From positions 1-5,846 of the forward strand of contig USSR01000452.1 in NCBI GenBank assembly GCA_900557355.1: DNA of 5,846 bases, in the 5' to 3' direction. Positions within the stretch are counted from its first letter, which is position 1. Each line of letters starts with the position of its first letter. Below, one piece after another: positions 1 to 5,846 of this stretch. Both the position numbers and the translations under genes were made by a program. Under the pieces are notes generated by a model. That model ran no database searches. It was not told the origin of the DNA and worked only from the letters and a program-made list of their open reading frames with translations. Source of the stretch: an uncultured Bacteroides sp. GTDB taxonomy: Bacteria; Bacteroidota; Bacteroidia; Bacteroidales; Bacteroidaceae.

Positions 1-125
1 GCGAACAATGTCTTGGTGTATTCTCCTGGGAACCGCAGAGTTATGGTGGTTGGAAGAACTATGGAAAGGGCATGTTTGACGATAGTGGTAAACCCACCAG
101 CGCATTTAATGCTTTCAAGAGATAA
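1..125 (+). CDS. Arabinogalactan endo-beta-1,4-galactanase, GH53 (C-terminal end only)
   Basis: This is the 3' end of a gene entering from the left; the first full codon is at base 3 and the stop is TAA at 123-125, leaving 40 residues. The visible tail contains CLGVFSWEPQSYGGW, then MFDDSGKPTSAFNAFKR. This matches the closing strand of the GH53 TIM barrel (usual form GVFYWEP...W..) and the typical GH53 ending (G.FD..G.P..AL.AF). GH53 enzymes hydrolyse internal beta-1,4-galactosidic bonds of pectic type I galactan. The catalytic glutamates, signal sequence and start lie outside the window, so activity and location cannot be judged. The next gene is a GH2 beta-galactosidase on the same strand 65 bases away, which supports the assignment because the two activities are sequential. 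Another frame over this stretch is also open but has no protein-like features. Confidence 0.8.
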   Translation, partial: EQCLGVFSWEPQSYGGWKNYGKGMFDDSGKPTSAFNAFKR

Positions 126-190
126 GATTATTGAATCCTTTTTTATAACTTTACGCCGAATCCAAAATATTTTATACCTGAAAAGTAAAA

Positions 191-2638
191 ATGAACATGA
201 AACACCAAAAACAGTTATTAGCTGTACTTTTGATGGGTGCCGCCTGCACCATGCAAGCGCAACGCAGTGAGACACTGCTGGAGAAAAACTGGAAATTCAG
301 TAAAGGAGATTTTAAAGAGGCTAGCCAGCCGGAGTTTAATGACAATCAATGGGAGTCGGTTGTTATTCCACACGACTGGGCGATTTTCGGTCCATTCGAC
401 ATGAACAATGACCTCCAAAACGTGGCAGTGACACAGAACTTTGAGAAAAAAGCTTCCTTAAAGACAGGACGTACCGGTGGGCTCCCTTATGTAGGCACTG
501 GATGGTATCGAACCAGTTTTGATGCTCCTGCCGACAAAGAAGTGACACTACTTTTTGACGGTGCCATGAGTGAAGCGCGTGTCTACATCAACGGAAAAGA
601 AGCTTGTTTCTGGCCTTTCGGCTACAATTCTTTTCACTGTAATGTGACTTCTTTATTGAATAAAGACGGTAAAAACAATACGCTTGCCGTGCGTTTGGAA
701 AACCGTCCGCAATCTTCGCGCTGGTATCCGGGTGCAGGTTTGTATCGCAATGTACACCTGATTGTGACCGACAAAATCCATGTGCCTGTATGGGGAACGC
801 AAATCACGACTCCTCACGTCAGCAAGGATTTTGCAGCAGTACGTCTCCAAACGAAGATAGACAACGCCGATGAGAAAACAGCCATCCGTGTAGAGACGGA
901 AATTCTTTCTCCGGAAGGTAAAGTTGTGACCCGCAAAGAGAATACAAGCCGCATCAATCACGAACAGCCTTTCGAACAAAACTTTATTGTAAACGCGCCC
1001 GAACTCTGGTCGCCGGAAAGTCCGTCGCTTTACAAGGCTGTCTCTAAAATTTATGCGGATGATAAACTGGTAGATACTTACACCACACGTTTCGGTATCC
1101 GCAGCATTGAATACATTGCCGACAAAGGGTTCTACCTGAACGGGGAGCACCGCAAATTCCAGGGTGTATGTAATCACCACGATTTAGGTCCGTTGGGCGC
1201 CGCTATCAATGTAGCAGCACTGCGTCATCAGCTTACGCTATTGAAAGATATGGGATGCGACGCGATCCGTACTTCTCATAATATGCCGACTCCCGAACTC
1301 GTTGCGTTGTGTGACGAAATGGGATTTATGATGATGATCGAACCGTTCGACGAATGGGACATCGCCAAATGTGAAAATGGTTATCACCGCTACTTCGATG
1401 AATGGGCGGAACGTGATATGAAAAATATGCTTCATAATTACCGGAATAACCCTTGCGTCGTGATGTGGAGTATCGGTAACGAAGTACCGACTCAATGCAG
1501 TCCTGTCGGTTATAAAGTGGCCAAATTCCTGCAGGATATCTGCCATCGTGAAGATCCGACCCGCCCTGTCACTTGCGGAATGGATCAGGTGACTTGTGTA
1601 CTTGCCAACGGATTTGCAGCAATGATTGACATTCTGGGACTCAATTACCGTACGCAACGCTATAAGGAGTCATACGACCAACTCCCGCAGAATCTGATTC
1701 TGGGAAGCGAAACGGCTTCTACTGTCAGTTCACGTGGCGTATACAAGTTCCCGGTGGAGGATAAGAAAGGGGCAAAATATGAAGATCATCAATGCTCTTC
1801 ATACGATGTGGAGGTTTGTCCCTGGTCGAATATTCCGGACGAGGATTTTGCATTAGCTGACGATCATCATTGGACCATCGGACAGTTCGTATGGACCGGA
1901 TTCGATTATCTGGGCGAACCGTCACCATACGATACGGATTCATGGCCTAACCACAGTTCAATGTTTGGTATCATCGACCTTGCCAGTTTACCAAAAGACC
2001 GCTATTATCTTTACCGTAGCGTATGGAACAAGGAAGCGGAAACCTTGCATATCCTGCCTCACTGGACCTGGCCGGGACGTGAAGGTGAAGTGACTCCCAT
2101 TTTTGTGTACACTAATTATCCTACTGCCGAATTGTTTATCAATGGCAAAAGTTATGGAAAACAAAGCAAGAATAATAGTTCGCTAAAGAACCGCTATCGC
2201 CTGATGTGGATGGATACAAAGTACGAACCGGGTGAAGTGAAAGTAGTAGCCTACGACAAAAACGGAAAAGCGGTAGCTGAAAAAGTAGTCCGTACTGCCG
2301 GAAAGCCTCATCACATCGAACTGGTAAGCAACCGTAACGAACTGACTGCAGACGGAAAAGACCTGGCTTATGTGACTGTTAAAGTAGTAGACAAAGACGG
2401 TAACCTCTGCCCAGCCGATAATCGTCAGATAAATTTCTCGGTAAAGGGAACGGGTAAATATCGTGCCGCCGCCAATGGCGATCCGACGAACCTTGAACAA
2501 TTCCATCTTCCGAAAATGCATGCTTTCAACGGTATGTTGACAGCTATCCTGCAAGCCGGTGAAACTGCCGGAGAGATTGTATTTACAGCAAAAGCAAACG
2601 GAGTGAAAGCCGGAAATATCCGTATTCAGACGAAATAA
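191..2638 (+). CDS. Secreted beta-galactosidase, glycoside hydrolase family 2
   Basis: This 815-residue exo-acting glycosidase probably releases galactose from galacto-oligosaccharides made by the upstream GH53 enzyme. A Sec signal peptide is visible (K4-K7, hydrophobic 9-18, likely cut after A23 in MQA|Q). C19 is not in a good lipobox, so a soluble periplasmic enzyme is likely. Domains in order: GH2 sugar-binding jelly roll (about 29-195, with GTGWYRTSF at 102-110), Ig-like domain (about 197-302), and TIM barrel (about 305-610). Barrel motifs are AIRTSHNMPTPEL (358-370) and FDEWD (386-390). The general acid/base is E431 in WSIGNEVP and the nucleophile is E507 in GSETAS. Two beta-sandwich modules follow: a DUF4982-like one (about 625-690) and a GH2 C-terminal domain-5-like one (about 705-812). 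The length is normal for Bacteroides GH2 enzymes. The start at 191 could equally be 197 (M3). The leader is A-rich without a Shine-Dalgarno sequence. Galactosidase rather than another GH2 activity is inferred mainly from the GH53 neighbour. Confidence 0.9.
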   Translation: MNMKHQKQLLAVLLMGAACTMQAQRSETLLEKNWKFSKGDFKEASQPEFNDNQWESVVIPHDWAIFGPFDMNNDLQNVAVTQNFEKKASLKTGRTGGLPYVGTGWYRTSFDAPADKEVTLLFDGAMSEARVYINGKEACFWPFGYNSFHCNVTSLLNKDGKNNTLAVRLENRPQSSRWYPGAGLYRNVHLIVTDKIHVPVWGTQITTPHVSKDFAAVRLQTKIDNADEKTAIRVETEILSPEGKVVTRKENTSRINHEQPFEQNFIVNAPELWSPESPSLYKAVSKIYADDKLVDTYTTRFGIRSIEYIADKGFYLNGEHRKFQGVCNHHDLGPLGAAINVAALRHQLTLLKDMGCDAIRTSHNMPTPELVALCDEMGFMMMIEPFDEWDIAKCENGYHRYFDEWAERDMKNMLHNYRNNPCVVMWSIGNEVPTQCSPVGYKVAKFLQDICHREDPTRPVTCGMDQVTCVLANGFAAMIDILGLNYRTQRYKESYDQLPQNLILGSETASTVSSRGVYKFPVEDKKGAKYEDHQCSSYDVEVCPWSNIPDEDFALADDHHWTIGQFVWTGFDYLGEPSPYDTDSWPNHSSMFGIIDLASLPKDRYYLYRSVWNKEAETLHILPHWTWPGREGEVTPIFVYTNYPTAELFINGKSYGKQSKNNSSLKNRYRLMWMDTKYEPGEVKVVAYDKNGKAVAEKVVRTAGKPHHIELVSNRNELTADGKDLAYVTVKVVDKDGNLCPADNRQINFSVKGTGKYRAAANGDPTNLEQFHLPKMHAFNGMLTAILQAGETAGEIVFTAKANGVKAGNIRIQTK

Positions 2639-2641
2639 GGC

Positions 2642-2663
2642 TTCTATATCAAGACATATAGGA
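2642..2663. repeat. Small AT-rich inverted repeat just after the GH2 stop
   Basis: CTATAT (2644-2649) and ATATAG (2656-2661) are perfect complements around a 6-base loop. A T.G wobble and one more T-A pair extend the stem in RNA to 8 pairs. It starts 4 bases after the GH2 stop codon and no T-run follows. It could protect the 3' end of the message, but the stem is weak and may have arisen by chance in AT-rich DNA. Confidence 0.35.
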
Positions 2664-2666
2664 ATT

Positions 2667-2703
2667 ATTACTATTATAAAAGATATAATCATATTATAGT
2701 AAT
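2667..2703. repeat. AT-rich inverted repeat, 8-base arms
   Basis: ATTACTAT (2667-2674) is perfectly complementary to ATAGTAAT (2696-2703), with 21 bases between. A few inner pairs (for example 2676-2678 with 2692-2694) could lengthen the stem. It lies between the GH2 gene and the stronger terminator at 2730. It may be a 3'-UTR hairpin; the absence of G-C-rich pairing and of a T-run argues against it being the main terminator. Confidence 0.35.
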
Positions 2704-2729
2704 TAAGTCATAAGATTTAAAAACGTGAT

Positions 2730-2772
2730 TGCACTGTAACGGCAGCTATGTCGTCACAGTGCATTTTATTTT
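2730..2772 (+). terminator. Intrinsic terminator ending the GH53-GH2 transcript, possibly bidirectional
   Basis: The left arm TGCACTGTAACG (2730-2741) pairs with CGTCACAGTGCA (2752-2763): 12 positions with a single A/C mismatch, and a 10-base loop. The plus-strand right arm is followed at once by TTTTATTTT (2764-2772), so this is a convincing Rho-independent terminator about 90 bases after the GH2 stop. Read on the minus strand, the same stem is followed after a few bases by a run of five T (from AAAAA near 2719-2723), so it could also terminate leftward transcription. Confidence 0.75.
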
Positions 2773-2848
2773 AATGAACTGCCAATTCATCATATAAACG
2801 AACAACCTGTTCGATACCGGACAAAGTAATTGTAGCATATACTACTAA
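2771..2848 (-). pseudogene. Possible minus-strand gene remnant (C-terminal fragment)
   Basis: On the minus strand an open stretch of 25 codons ends in TAA (bases 2773-2771). It reads YATITLSGIEQVVR, then LYDELAVH and stop; an in-frame stop closes it upstream at 2849-2851. It has no start codon in a sensible place. The residue mix looks like the amphipathic C-terminus of a real protein, and its stop lies directly before the stem-loop at 2730-2763, which works as a terminator in that direction too. This fits the last codons of a lost leftward gene. An open run of this length is common by chance, so the call is weak and no family is recognised. Confidence 0.2.
2799..2813. repeat. Perfect short inverted repeat CGAACA-ACC-TGTTCG
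   Basis: Six-base arms CGAACA (2799-2804) and TGTTCG (2808-2813) flank a 3-base centre. The site lies in the gap between the galactan genes and the permease operon, about 115 bases before the first permease start. It could be a small hairpin or a protein-binding site. It also falls inside the possible minus-strand remnant, where it would simply be coding sequence. Confidence 0.35.
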
Positions 2849-2864
2849 TTATCAACCAATTAGT
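2844..2864. promoter_or_regulatory. Dyad ACTAATT-N7-AATTAGT, candidate operator of the permease operon
   Basis: A perfect 7-base inverted repeat, ACTAATT (2844-2850) and AATTAGT (2858-2864), has a 7-base spacer, giving a centre-to-centre distance of 14 bases. It is 63 bases upstream of the first permease ATG and directly before the only promoter-like bases in this gap. Its size and place suit a dimeric regulator, but the AT-rich composition raises the chance of coincidence. No regulator gene is present in the window. Confidence 0.35.
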
Positions 2865-2866
2865 CC

Positions 2867-2882
2867 TTTGGCATATTATTTG
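2867..2882 (+). promoter_or_regulatory. Weak promoter-like region for the permease operon
   Basis: TATTATTTG (2874-2882) resembles the Bacteroides -7 element TAnnTTTG but has one base too many between TA and TTTG. TTTG at 2867-2870 is too near to act as its -33 element. If used, transcription would begin near 2889, giving a leader of about 40 bases. The permease genes need a promoter after the terminator at 2730-2772, and this is the best candidate seen, but it is a poor match. Confidence 0.25.
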
Positions 2883-2927
2883 TGACAACATCAGCAAATA
2901 AATAATAAAACAAACGTTGGATAAGCT

Positions 2928-4208
2928 ATGAATACAACTTACATCAGGCAATTTTTTCAAGAATGTAAAACAAAACCATATTTATGTTTTGTATCTATAT
3001 TTGGTACGGCATTTGCCATAACACTGATCATGATGTATGTAATGGCACATCGTTCTTTTATGATCAATATCGAGCCTGAAGTAAACAGAGAGCGTACTCT
3101 TTATGTAAAATGGGTGGGTATGATAAACAAAGAAACTGGTCATCATGTCGGAGATGGTTATTTATCGCTGAAAACAATACGTGAGTGTTTCCAATCTTTG
3201 AAAACAGCCGAGAATATATGCATAATCTCTCCTATCAAGCTAGAATTAAGCTCTATCAAGAATGGCCTCCAAAAAAAAAGTTTTATATTATTCACAGATG
3301 ATGTGTTCTGGAAAATTATGGATTTTAAGTTCATAGATGGAATCCCTTATACAAAAGCCGAATTTGATGCAGGTATTCGAAAAACAGTTATTGGAGAGAG
3401 TCTTTGCTTAAGCCTTTTCGGGACTGTGGAAAACATTGTAGGCAGCACGATTGAGTTCAACCATATTCCCTATACAATATGCGGTATAGTGAAAGATGTA
3501 ACCACTCGAGCCACCTATTCATTTGCCAATGCCTGGGTTCCTTTCACTTCAGTTCCTCCGGCGCCCCCCACTGACCCGGAAAACATAACCGGTAATTATA
3601 AATGTATGATTGTCGCTCACTCTTCCAATGATTTTGAAAAAATACGAAAGGAAGTACAACAACAAATAAACAGGCACAACTCATCTCTTACTGAAAATGA
3701 AATAACTTTATACCGCCAACCGGACACAAAATATGTAGAAGAAATGCGTTTCGGATCAGGATATCCCCACATGCGCGAGAAATATATTGAGTTAGCTGTC
3801 ACCCTAATGGTTATTTTATTAGTGCCGGCCCTTAACCTTTCAGGTCTGACGTCCTCCCGTCTGAAAGATCGCATGGGAGAATTAGGTATACGAAAAGCAT
3901 TTGGTGGAACTCGATGGAATATTATCAAACAAATTCTTCTTGAAAACATGATTCTTTCACTGATAGGAGGGTTGATCGGACTGATCATATCCTATTTCGG
4001 CATGTATATAGTGAGAGAGTGGGTATTCACCTCTACTACTTATTTTAGCTTGAATATTGACCCAGATATCCCTACTAAAGTCCTCATCAACCCGGGAACA
4101 TTCATCATTGCTTTTCTATTTTGCACCCTTCTGAATCTGTTGAGTACTGCAATACCAGCATGGAGAATCACATCCCAACCTATTGTCGAGTCATTAAAAA
4201 ACACTTAA
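2928..4208 (+). CDS. ABC transporter permease, MacB/FtsX type (first of a pair)
   Basis: This is a 426-residue inner-membrane protein with four predicted membrane segments: about 18-41, then 286-309, 341-362 and 391-412. The large loop between the first two (about 42-285) is a MacB-like periplasmic core domain; residues 152-192 show its usual pattern (TVIGESLCLSLFG..., then ...YTICGIVKDV). The FtsX part carries ELGIRKAFGGTRWNIIKQIL (318-337), the cytoplasmic coupling region that contacts an ABC ATPase, and ends in PAWRITSQPIVESLKN. Family members work as dimers with a LolD/MacB-type ATPase and use ATP for mechanical work across the periplasm, such as export, lipoprotein release or signalling to sensor kinases, rather than classical import. 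The cargo is unknown. TTGGAT lies about 7 bases before the ATG as a weak ribosome site. No ATPase is adjacent. A run of nine A occurs at 3271-3279. The gene is AT-rich compared with the GH2 gene. Confidence 0.85.
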   Translation: MNTTYIRQFFQECKTKPYLCFVSIFGTAFAITLIMMYVMAHRSFMINIEPEVNRERTLYVKWVGMINKETGHHVGDGYLSLKTIRECFQSLKTAENICIISPIKLELSSIKNGLQKKSFILFTDDVFWKIMDFKFIDGIPYTKAEFDAGIRKTVIGESLCLSLFGTVENIVGSTIEFNHIPYTICGIVKDVTTRATYSFANAWVPFTSVPPAPPTDPENITGNYKCMIVAHSSNDFEKIRKEVQQQINRHNSSLTENEITLYRQPDTKYVEEMRFGSGYPHMREKYIELAVTLMVILLVPALNLSGLTSSRLKDRMGELGIRKAFGGTRWNIIKQILLENMILSLIGGLIGLIISYFGMYIVREWVFTSTTYFSLNIDPDIPTKVLINPGTFIIAFLFCTLLNLLSTAIPAWRITSQPIVESLKNT

Positions 4209-4218
4209 AGATAAAAAC

Positions 4219-5484
4219 ATGGTAAAACATATACTCACAATTATAAAAAATCAGCGCAAAAATTATCTTTGGATCCTCATTGAGCTATTAGTTGTATTTA
4301 TTTGCCTATGGTACATAGTAGACTATACGGGGACTTACCTGTATATCCGCCGACAACCTGTGGGATTCAACATCGAGCATACATATAAGCTGACACTAAA
4401 TGAATATACATCGGATAATGCACAATACATCTCATCTGAAAATAAGCATACTACTATCGGTGAAGATTTACTTAATTTACAAAAGAATATCCGTCTCCAT
4501 CCGGATATAGAAGCCGTTTCCATCTCTAAATATTCACAACCATACGCTGCTACACAATATACTAATAAAAGAAAATTCAGTCAGATTCACCTGAATGATT
4601 CGTCGGTATTTATGCAACGATACGAAATTTCACCATCGTTTTTCAGAGTATTCAGGATAAGTGCCCAAGCCGGAAGCATCGAAAAATTAGAAAAGAATCT
4701 GTCTCCGCAAACTATTATATTGTCACAAGAAGGAGAAAAAAGATCGATTCCAGGTTCATCCGGCATTGGGAAATGGGTAAATATTGACAAGGATGCTTTA
4801 TCCCGACAAATCACCGCCATTTGTTCGCCGATACGTAATACTGAATATTTCAAAGCGGAGCCTTGTTTTTATATACTTTTGCAAGACGAACATATTGCTT
4901 CTGAACTAAATTCAAATAATCTGGGAGAGATGGAACTATGCATACGGGTAAAACCGGAAAAAGACAATGCAGAATTTCCGTCCTGCTTTCTAAATGATTT
5001 GACATGGCAAACTAATATTGGAAATTTATATGTCATTGATGTACTTCCTACCTCTGTTATACGAAAAACAATTATCAGTCCGATGACTAGTAAATTCCGC
5101 CCCCGGCTACTGATGTTGTTTTTTCTGTTAGTAAATATCTTTTTGGGAATCTCCGGAGTATTCTGGCATCGCACACAACATCGTCACGAAGAATTAGGAA
5201 TCCGGATGGCTTTTGGAGCTAATCGTAACAATTTACACATCTTATTAATTGGTGAAGGGGTCCTTCTGCTTACGATTATAACTATTCCTGCTACCATCAT
5301 GTGTTTCAACATTTGTCTGGCAGAACTGATCGACACATATTGGATGGACTTTACAGCCGTTCGTTTTCTGACCAGTATATTTGTCACTTATCTACTCATG
5401 GCAATTATGATTATATCAGGAATATGGTATCCGGCCCATCTGGCTATGCGGTTAAAATTGGTGGAAGCGTTATCCTATGAATAA
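4219..5484 (+). CDS. ABC transporter permease, MacB/FtsX type (second of a pair)
   Basis: This 421-residue protein has the same plan as its upstream neighbour. Membrane segments lie at about 17-36, 295-316, 341-363 and 383-404, with a periplasmic domain at about 37-294. The FtsX coupling motif is ELGIRMAFGANRNNL (325-339) and the end is PAHLAMRLKLVEALSYE, the usual FtsX-family closing pattern. The periplasmic domain is much more diverged than in the first permease: the ISE..A..LFG-like motif is hardly recognisable (TIILSQEGEKRS at 165-176). The ATG follows the previous stop by only 10 bases, so the two are almost certainly co-transcribed and probably form a heterodimer. No Shine-Dalgarno sequence is visible; the spacer is A-rich, as is usual in Bacteroides. 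The partner ATPase and the substrate cannot be identified from this window. Confidence 0.82.
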   Translation: MVKHILTIIKNQRKNYLWILIELLVVFICLWYIVDYTGTYLYIRRQPVGFNIEHTYKLTLNEYTSDNAQYISSENKHTTIGEDLLNLQKNIRLHPDIEAVSISKYSQPYAATQYTNKRKFSQIHLNDSSVFMQRYEISPSFFRVFRISAQAGSIEKLEKNLSPQTIILSQEGEKRSIPGSSGIGKWVNIDKDALSRQITAICSPIRNTEYFKAEPCFYILLQDEHIASELNSNNLGEMELCIRVKPEKDNAEFPSCFLNDLTWQTNIGNLYVIDVLPTSVIRKTIISPMTSKFRPRLLMLFFLLVNIFLGISGVFWHRTQHRHEELGIRMAFGANRNNLHILLIGEGVLLLTIITIPATIMCFNICLAELIDTYWMDFTAVRFLTSIFVTYLLMAIMIISGIWYPAHLAMRLKLVEALSYE

Positions 5485-5500
5485 TGCATCTATAACTAAT

Positions 5501-5519
5501 AATGAACTGTTCATTTTTT
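5501..5519 (+). terminator. Palindrome with T-run after the permease pair, possible weak terminator
   Basis: AATGAAC (5501-5507) and GTTCATT (5509-5515) are perfect complements around a single T. As RNA it can fold with a 3- to 5-base loop, and six T (5514-5519) overlap and follow the right arm. It lies 17 bases after the second permease stop. The short A-T-rich stem would make a leaky terminator. Because the site is almost perfectly symmetric DNA, it could instead be an operator for the next gene, about 40 bases upstream of that gene's -7 box. Confidence 0.45.
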
Positions 5520-5554
5520 ACGAGAAAAGAAGCAGGTAAATACAGGTTAATATC

Positions 5555-5562
5555 TATCTTTG
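5555..5562 (+). promoter_or_regulatory. Bacteroides -7 promoter box TATCTTTG
   Basis: TATCTTTG matches the Bacteroides housekeeping -7 consensus TAnnTTTG exactly. No clear TTTG is present about 20 bases upstream for the -33 element. Transcription would start near 5567-5570, leaving a leader of about 15 bases before the ATG at 5583. The short palindrome TCTTT-GCC-AAAGA (5557-5569) overlaps the box. The position suggests the lipoprotein gene has its own promoter and is not simply the third gene of the permease operon. Confidence 0.6.
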
Positions 5563-5582
5563 CCAAAGAAAACGTTACAGAT

Positions 5583-5846
5583 ATGTCACACAGGATTCAC
5601 TTCCTTATTTTTACAGGTCTTTTACTGATGTTCTGTTCATGCCGGAAAGAAAACAGGTTTGAATGGCAAGTTAATCAAAGACACATGGAAGTATCTCTGA
5701 ACAAAGAATCTGATTCGCTCTATGTCATTCATTTGAATACAGACCAACCCTCCCACTCTGTTTGGAAATTGCCTTATCCAGTCTATCAGTTTGATTATGG
5801 AGATGTTACAGGAGACGGGATGCCGGAAATCATTGTGGGGGTTATC
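5583..5846 (+). CDS. Putative lipoprotein with FG-GAP/VCBS-like loop (N-terminal part only)
   Basis: The gene runs off the window; 88 codons are visible, open to the last base. The N-terminus is a short lipoprotein-type signal: positively charged start (MSHRIH), hydrophobic 7-17, then FCSCRKE. The likely lipidated cysteine is C20 after S19, though C18 is also possible; the lipobox is loose, as is common in Bacteroides. The mature part begins with a charged stretch, and residues 72-87 read YGDVTGDGMPEIIVGV. The pattern D.TGDG.PEI.VG is typical of FG-GAP/VCBS-type repeats, where the Asp/Asn-rich loop binds calcium within beta-propeller blades. A surface or periplasmic lipoprotein with a propeller-like domain is therefore plausible. 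The start at 5583 is the first ATG after the TAnnTTTG box and directly precedes the signal peptide. I do not recognise the family, and any link to the permease pair is only by proximity. Confidence 0.7.
   Translation, partial: MSHRIHFLIFTGLLLMFCSCRKENRFEWQVNQRHMEVSLNKESDSLYVIHLNTDQPSHSVWKLPYPVYQFDYGDVTGDGMPEIIVGVI

Noticed and set aside
146..153. TAACTTTA before the GH2 gene as a -7 promoter box
   Set aside because: It differs from TAnnTTTG at the last base and lacks a correctly spaced -33 element; the 65-base gap to the GH53 gene fits co-transcription.
241..253. Lipobox at C19 of the GH2 signal peptide
   Set aside because: The residues before C19 are M-G-A-A with no Leu/Val/Ile at -3, and a normal signal peptidase I site (MQA|Q) follows, so a lipoprotein is less likely.
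13..270. An 85-codon plus-strand open frame across the GH53 tail and the start of the GH2 gene
   Set aside because: It overlaps the GH53 C-terminus and the GH2 signal peptide in a different frame, its sequence has no domain-like character, and the GH53 reading in the neighbouring frame is convincing.
653..1180. A 175-codon minus-strand open frame inside the GH2 gene
   Set aside because: It lies wholly antisense to a well-supported GH2 domain region and shows no recognisable protein pattern; it is a shadow of the codon usage on the plus strand.
1327..1337. Tandem ATG triplets in the GH2 gene as a microsatellite
   Set aside because: Only three consecutive units, encoding the MMM of a barrel strand; too short to be a meaningful repeat.
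2183..2692. A 169-codon minus-strand open frame over the GH2 3' end
   Set aside because: It is antisense to the C-terminal domains of the GH2 enzyme, begins in AT-rich hairpin DNA and has no convincing domain or signal peptide despite some hydrophobic residues.

Overview
The window reads as a piece of a Bacteroides-type (Bacteroidota) chromosome. The grounds are a galactan-degrading gene pair (GH53 followed by GH2) of the kind found in Bacteroides polysaccharide utilization loci, A-rich leaders without strong Shine-Dalgarno sequences, a perfect Bacteroides -7 promoter box (TAnnTTTG), and FtsX/MacB-type permeases of the single-domain style common in this group. Assignment is from pattern recognition; no database search was possible.

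Layout, left to right. Bases 1-125 hold the last 40 codons of a GH53 endo-beta-1,4-galactanase. After 65 bases comes a complete 815-residue secreted GH2 beta-galactosidase (191-2638) with both catalytic glutamates. These two genes look like the distal end of a pectic-galactan utilization operon: the endo-enzyme cuts beta-1,4-galactan into oligosaccharides and the GH2 enzyme removes galactose from them in the periplasm. The order resembles the Bacteroides thetaiotaomicron galactan locus (BT4667-BT4668), recalled from memory rather than searched. The operon appears to end in the 289-base gap 2639-2927, which holds AT-rich hairpins, a good intrinsic terminator (2730-2772), a possible minus-strand gene remnant that shares this terminator, and two small inverted repeats.

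From 2928 to 5484 lie two tandem genes, 10 bases apart, each encoding a roughly 420-residue ABC-transporter permease with MacB/FtsX topology (one N-terminal membrane segment, a large periplasmic domain, three C-terminal membrane segments). They are clearly more AT-rich than the GH2 gene, and no ABC ATPase is encoded in the window. They probably form a heterodimeric permease that depends on an ATPase encoded elsewhere.

After a short palindrome with a T-run (5501-5519) and a TAnnTTTG promoter box (5555-5562), a lipoprotein gene starts at 5583 and runs off the window end; its last visible residues form a Ca-binding-like DVTGDGMPE loop of the FG-GAP/VCBS kind. I found no RNA genes, CRISPR arrays, insertion sequences or phage genes. 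The GH53/GH2 part is well-understood biology; the permease pair and the lipoprotein are the less explained parts.
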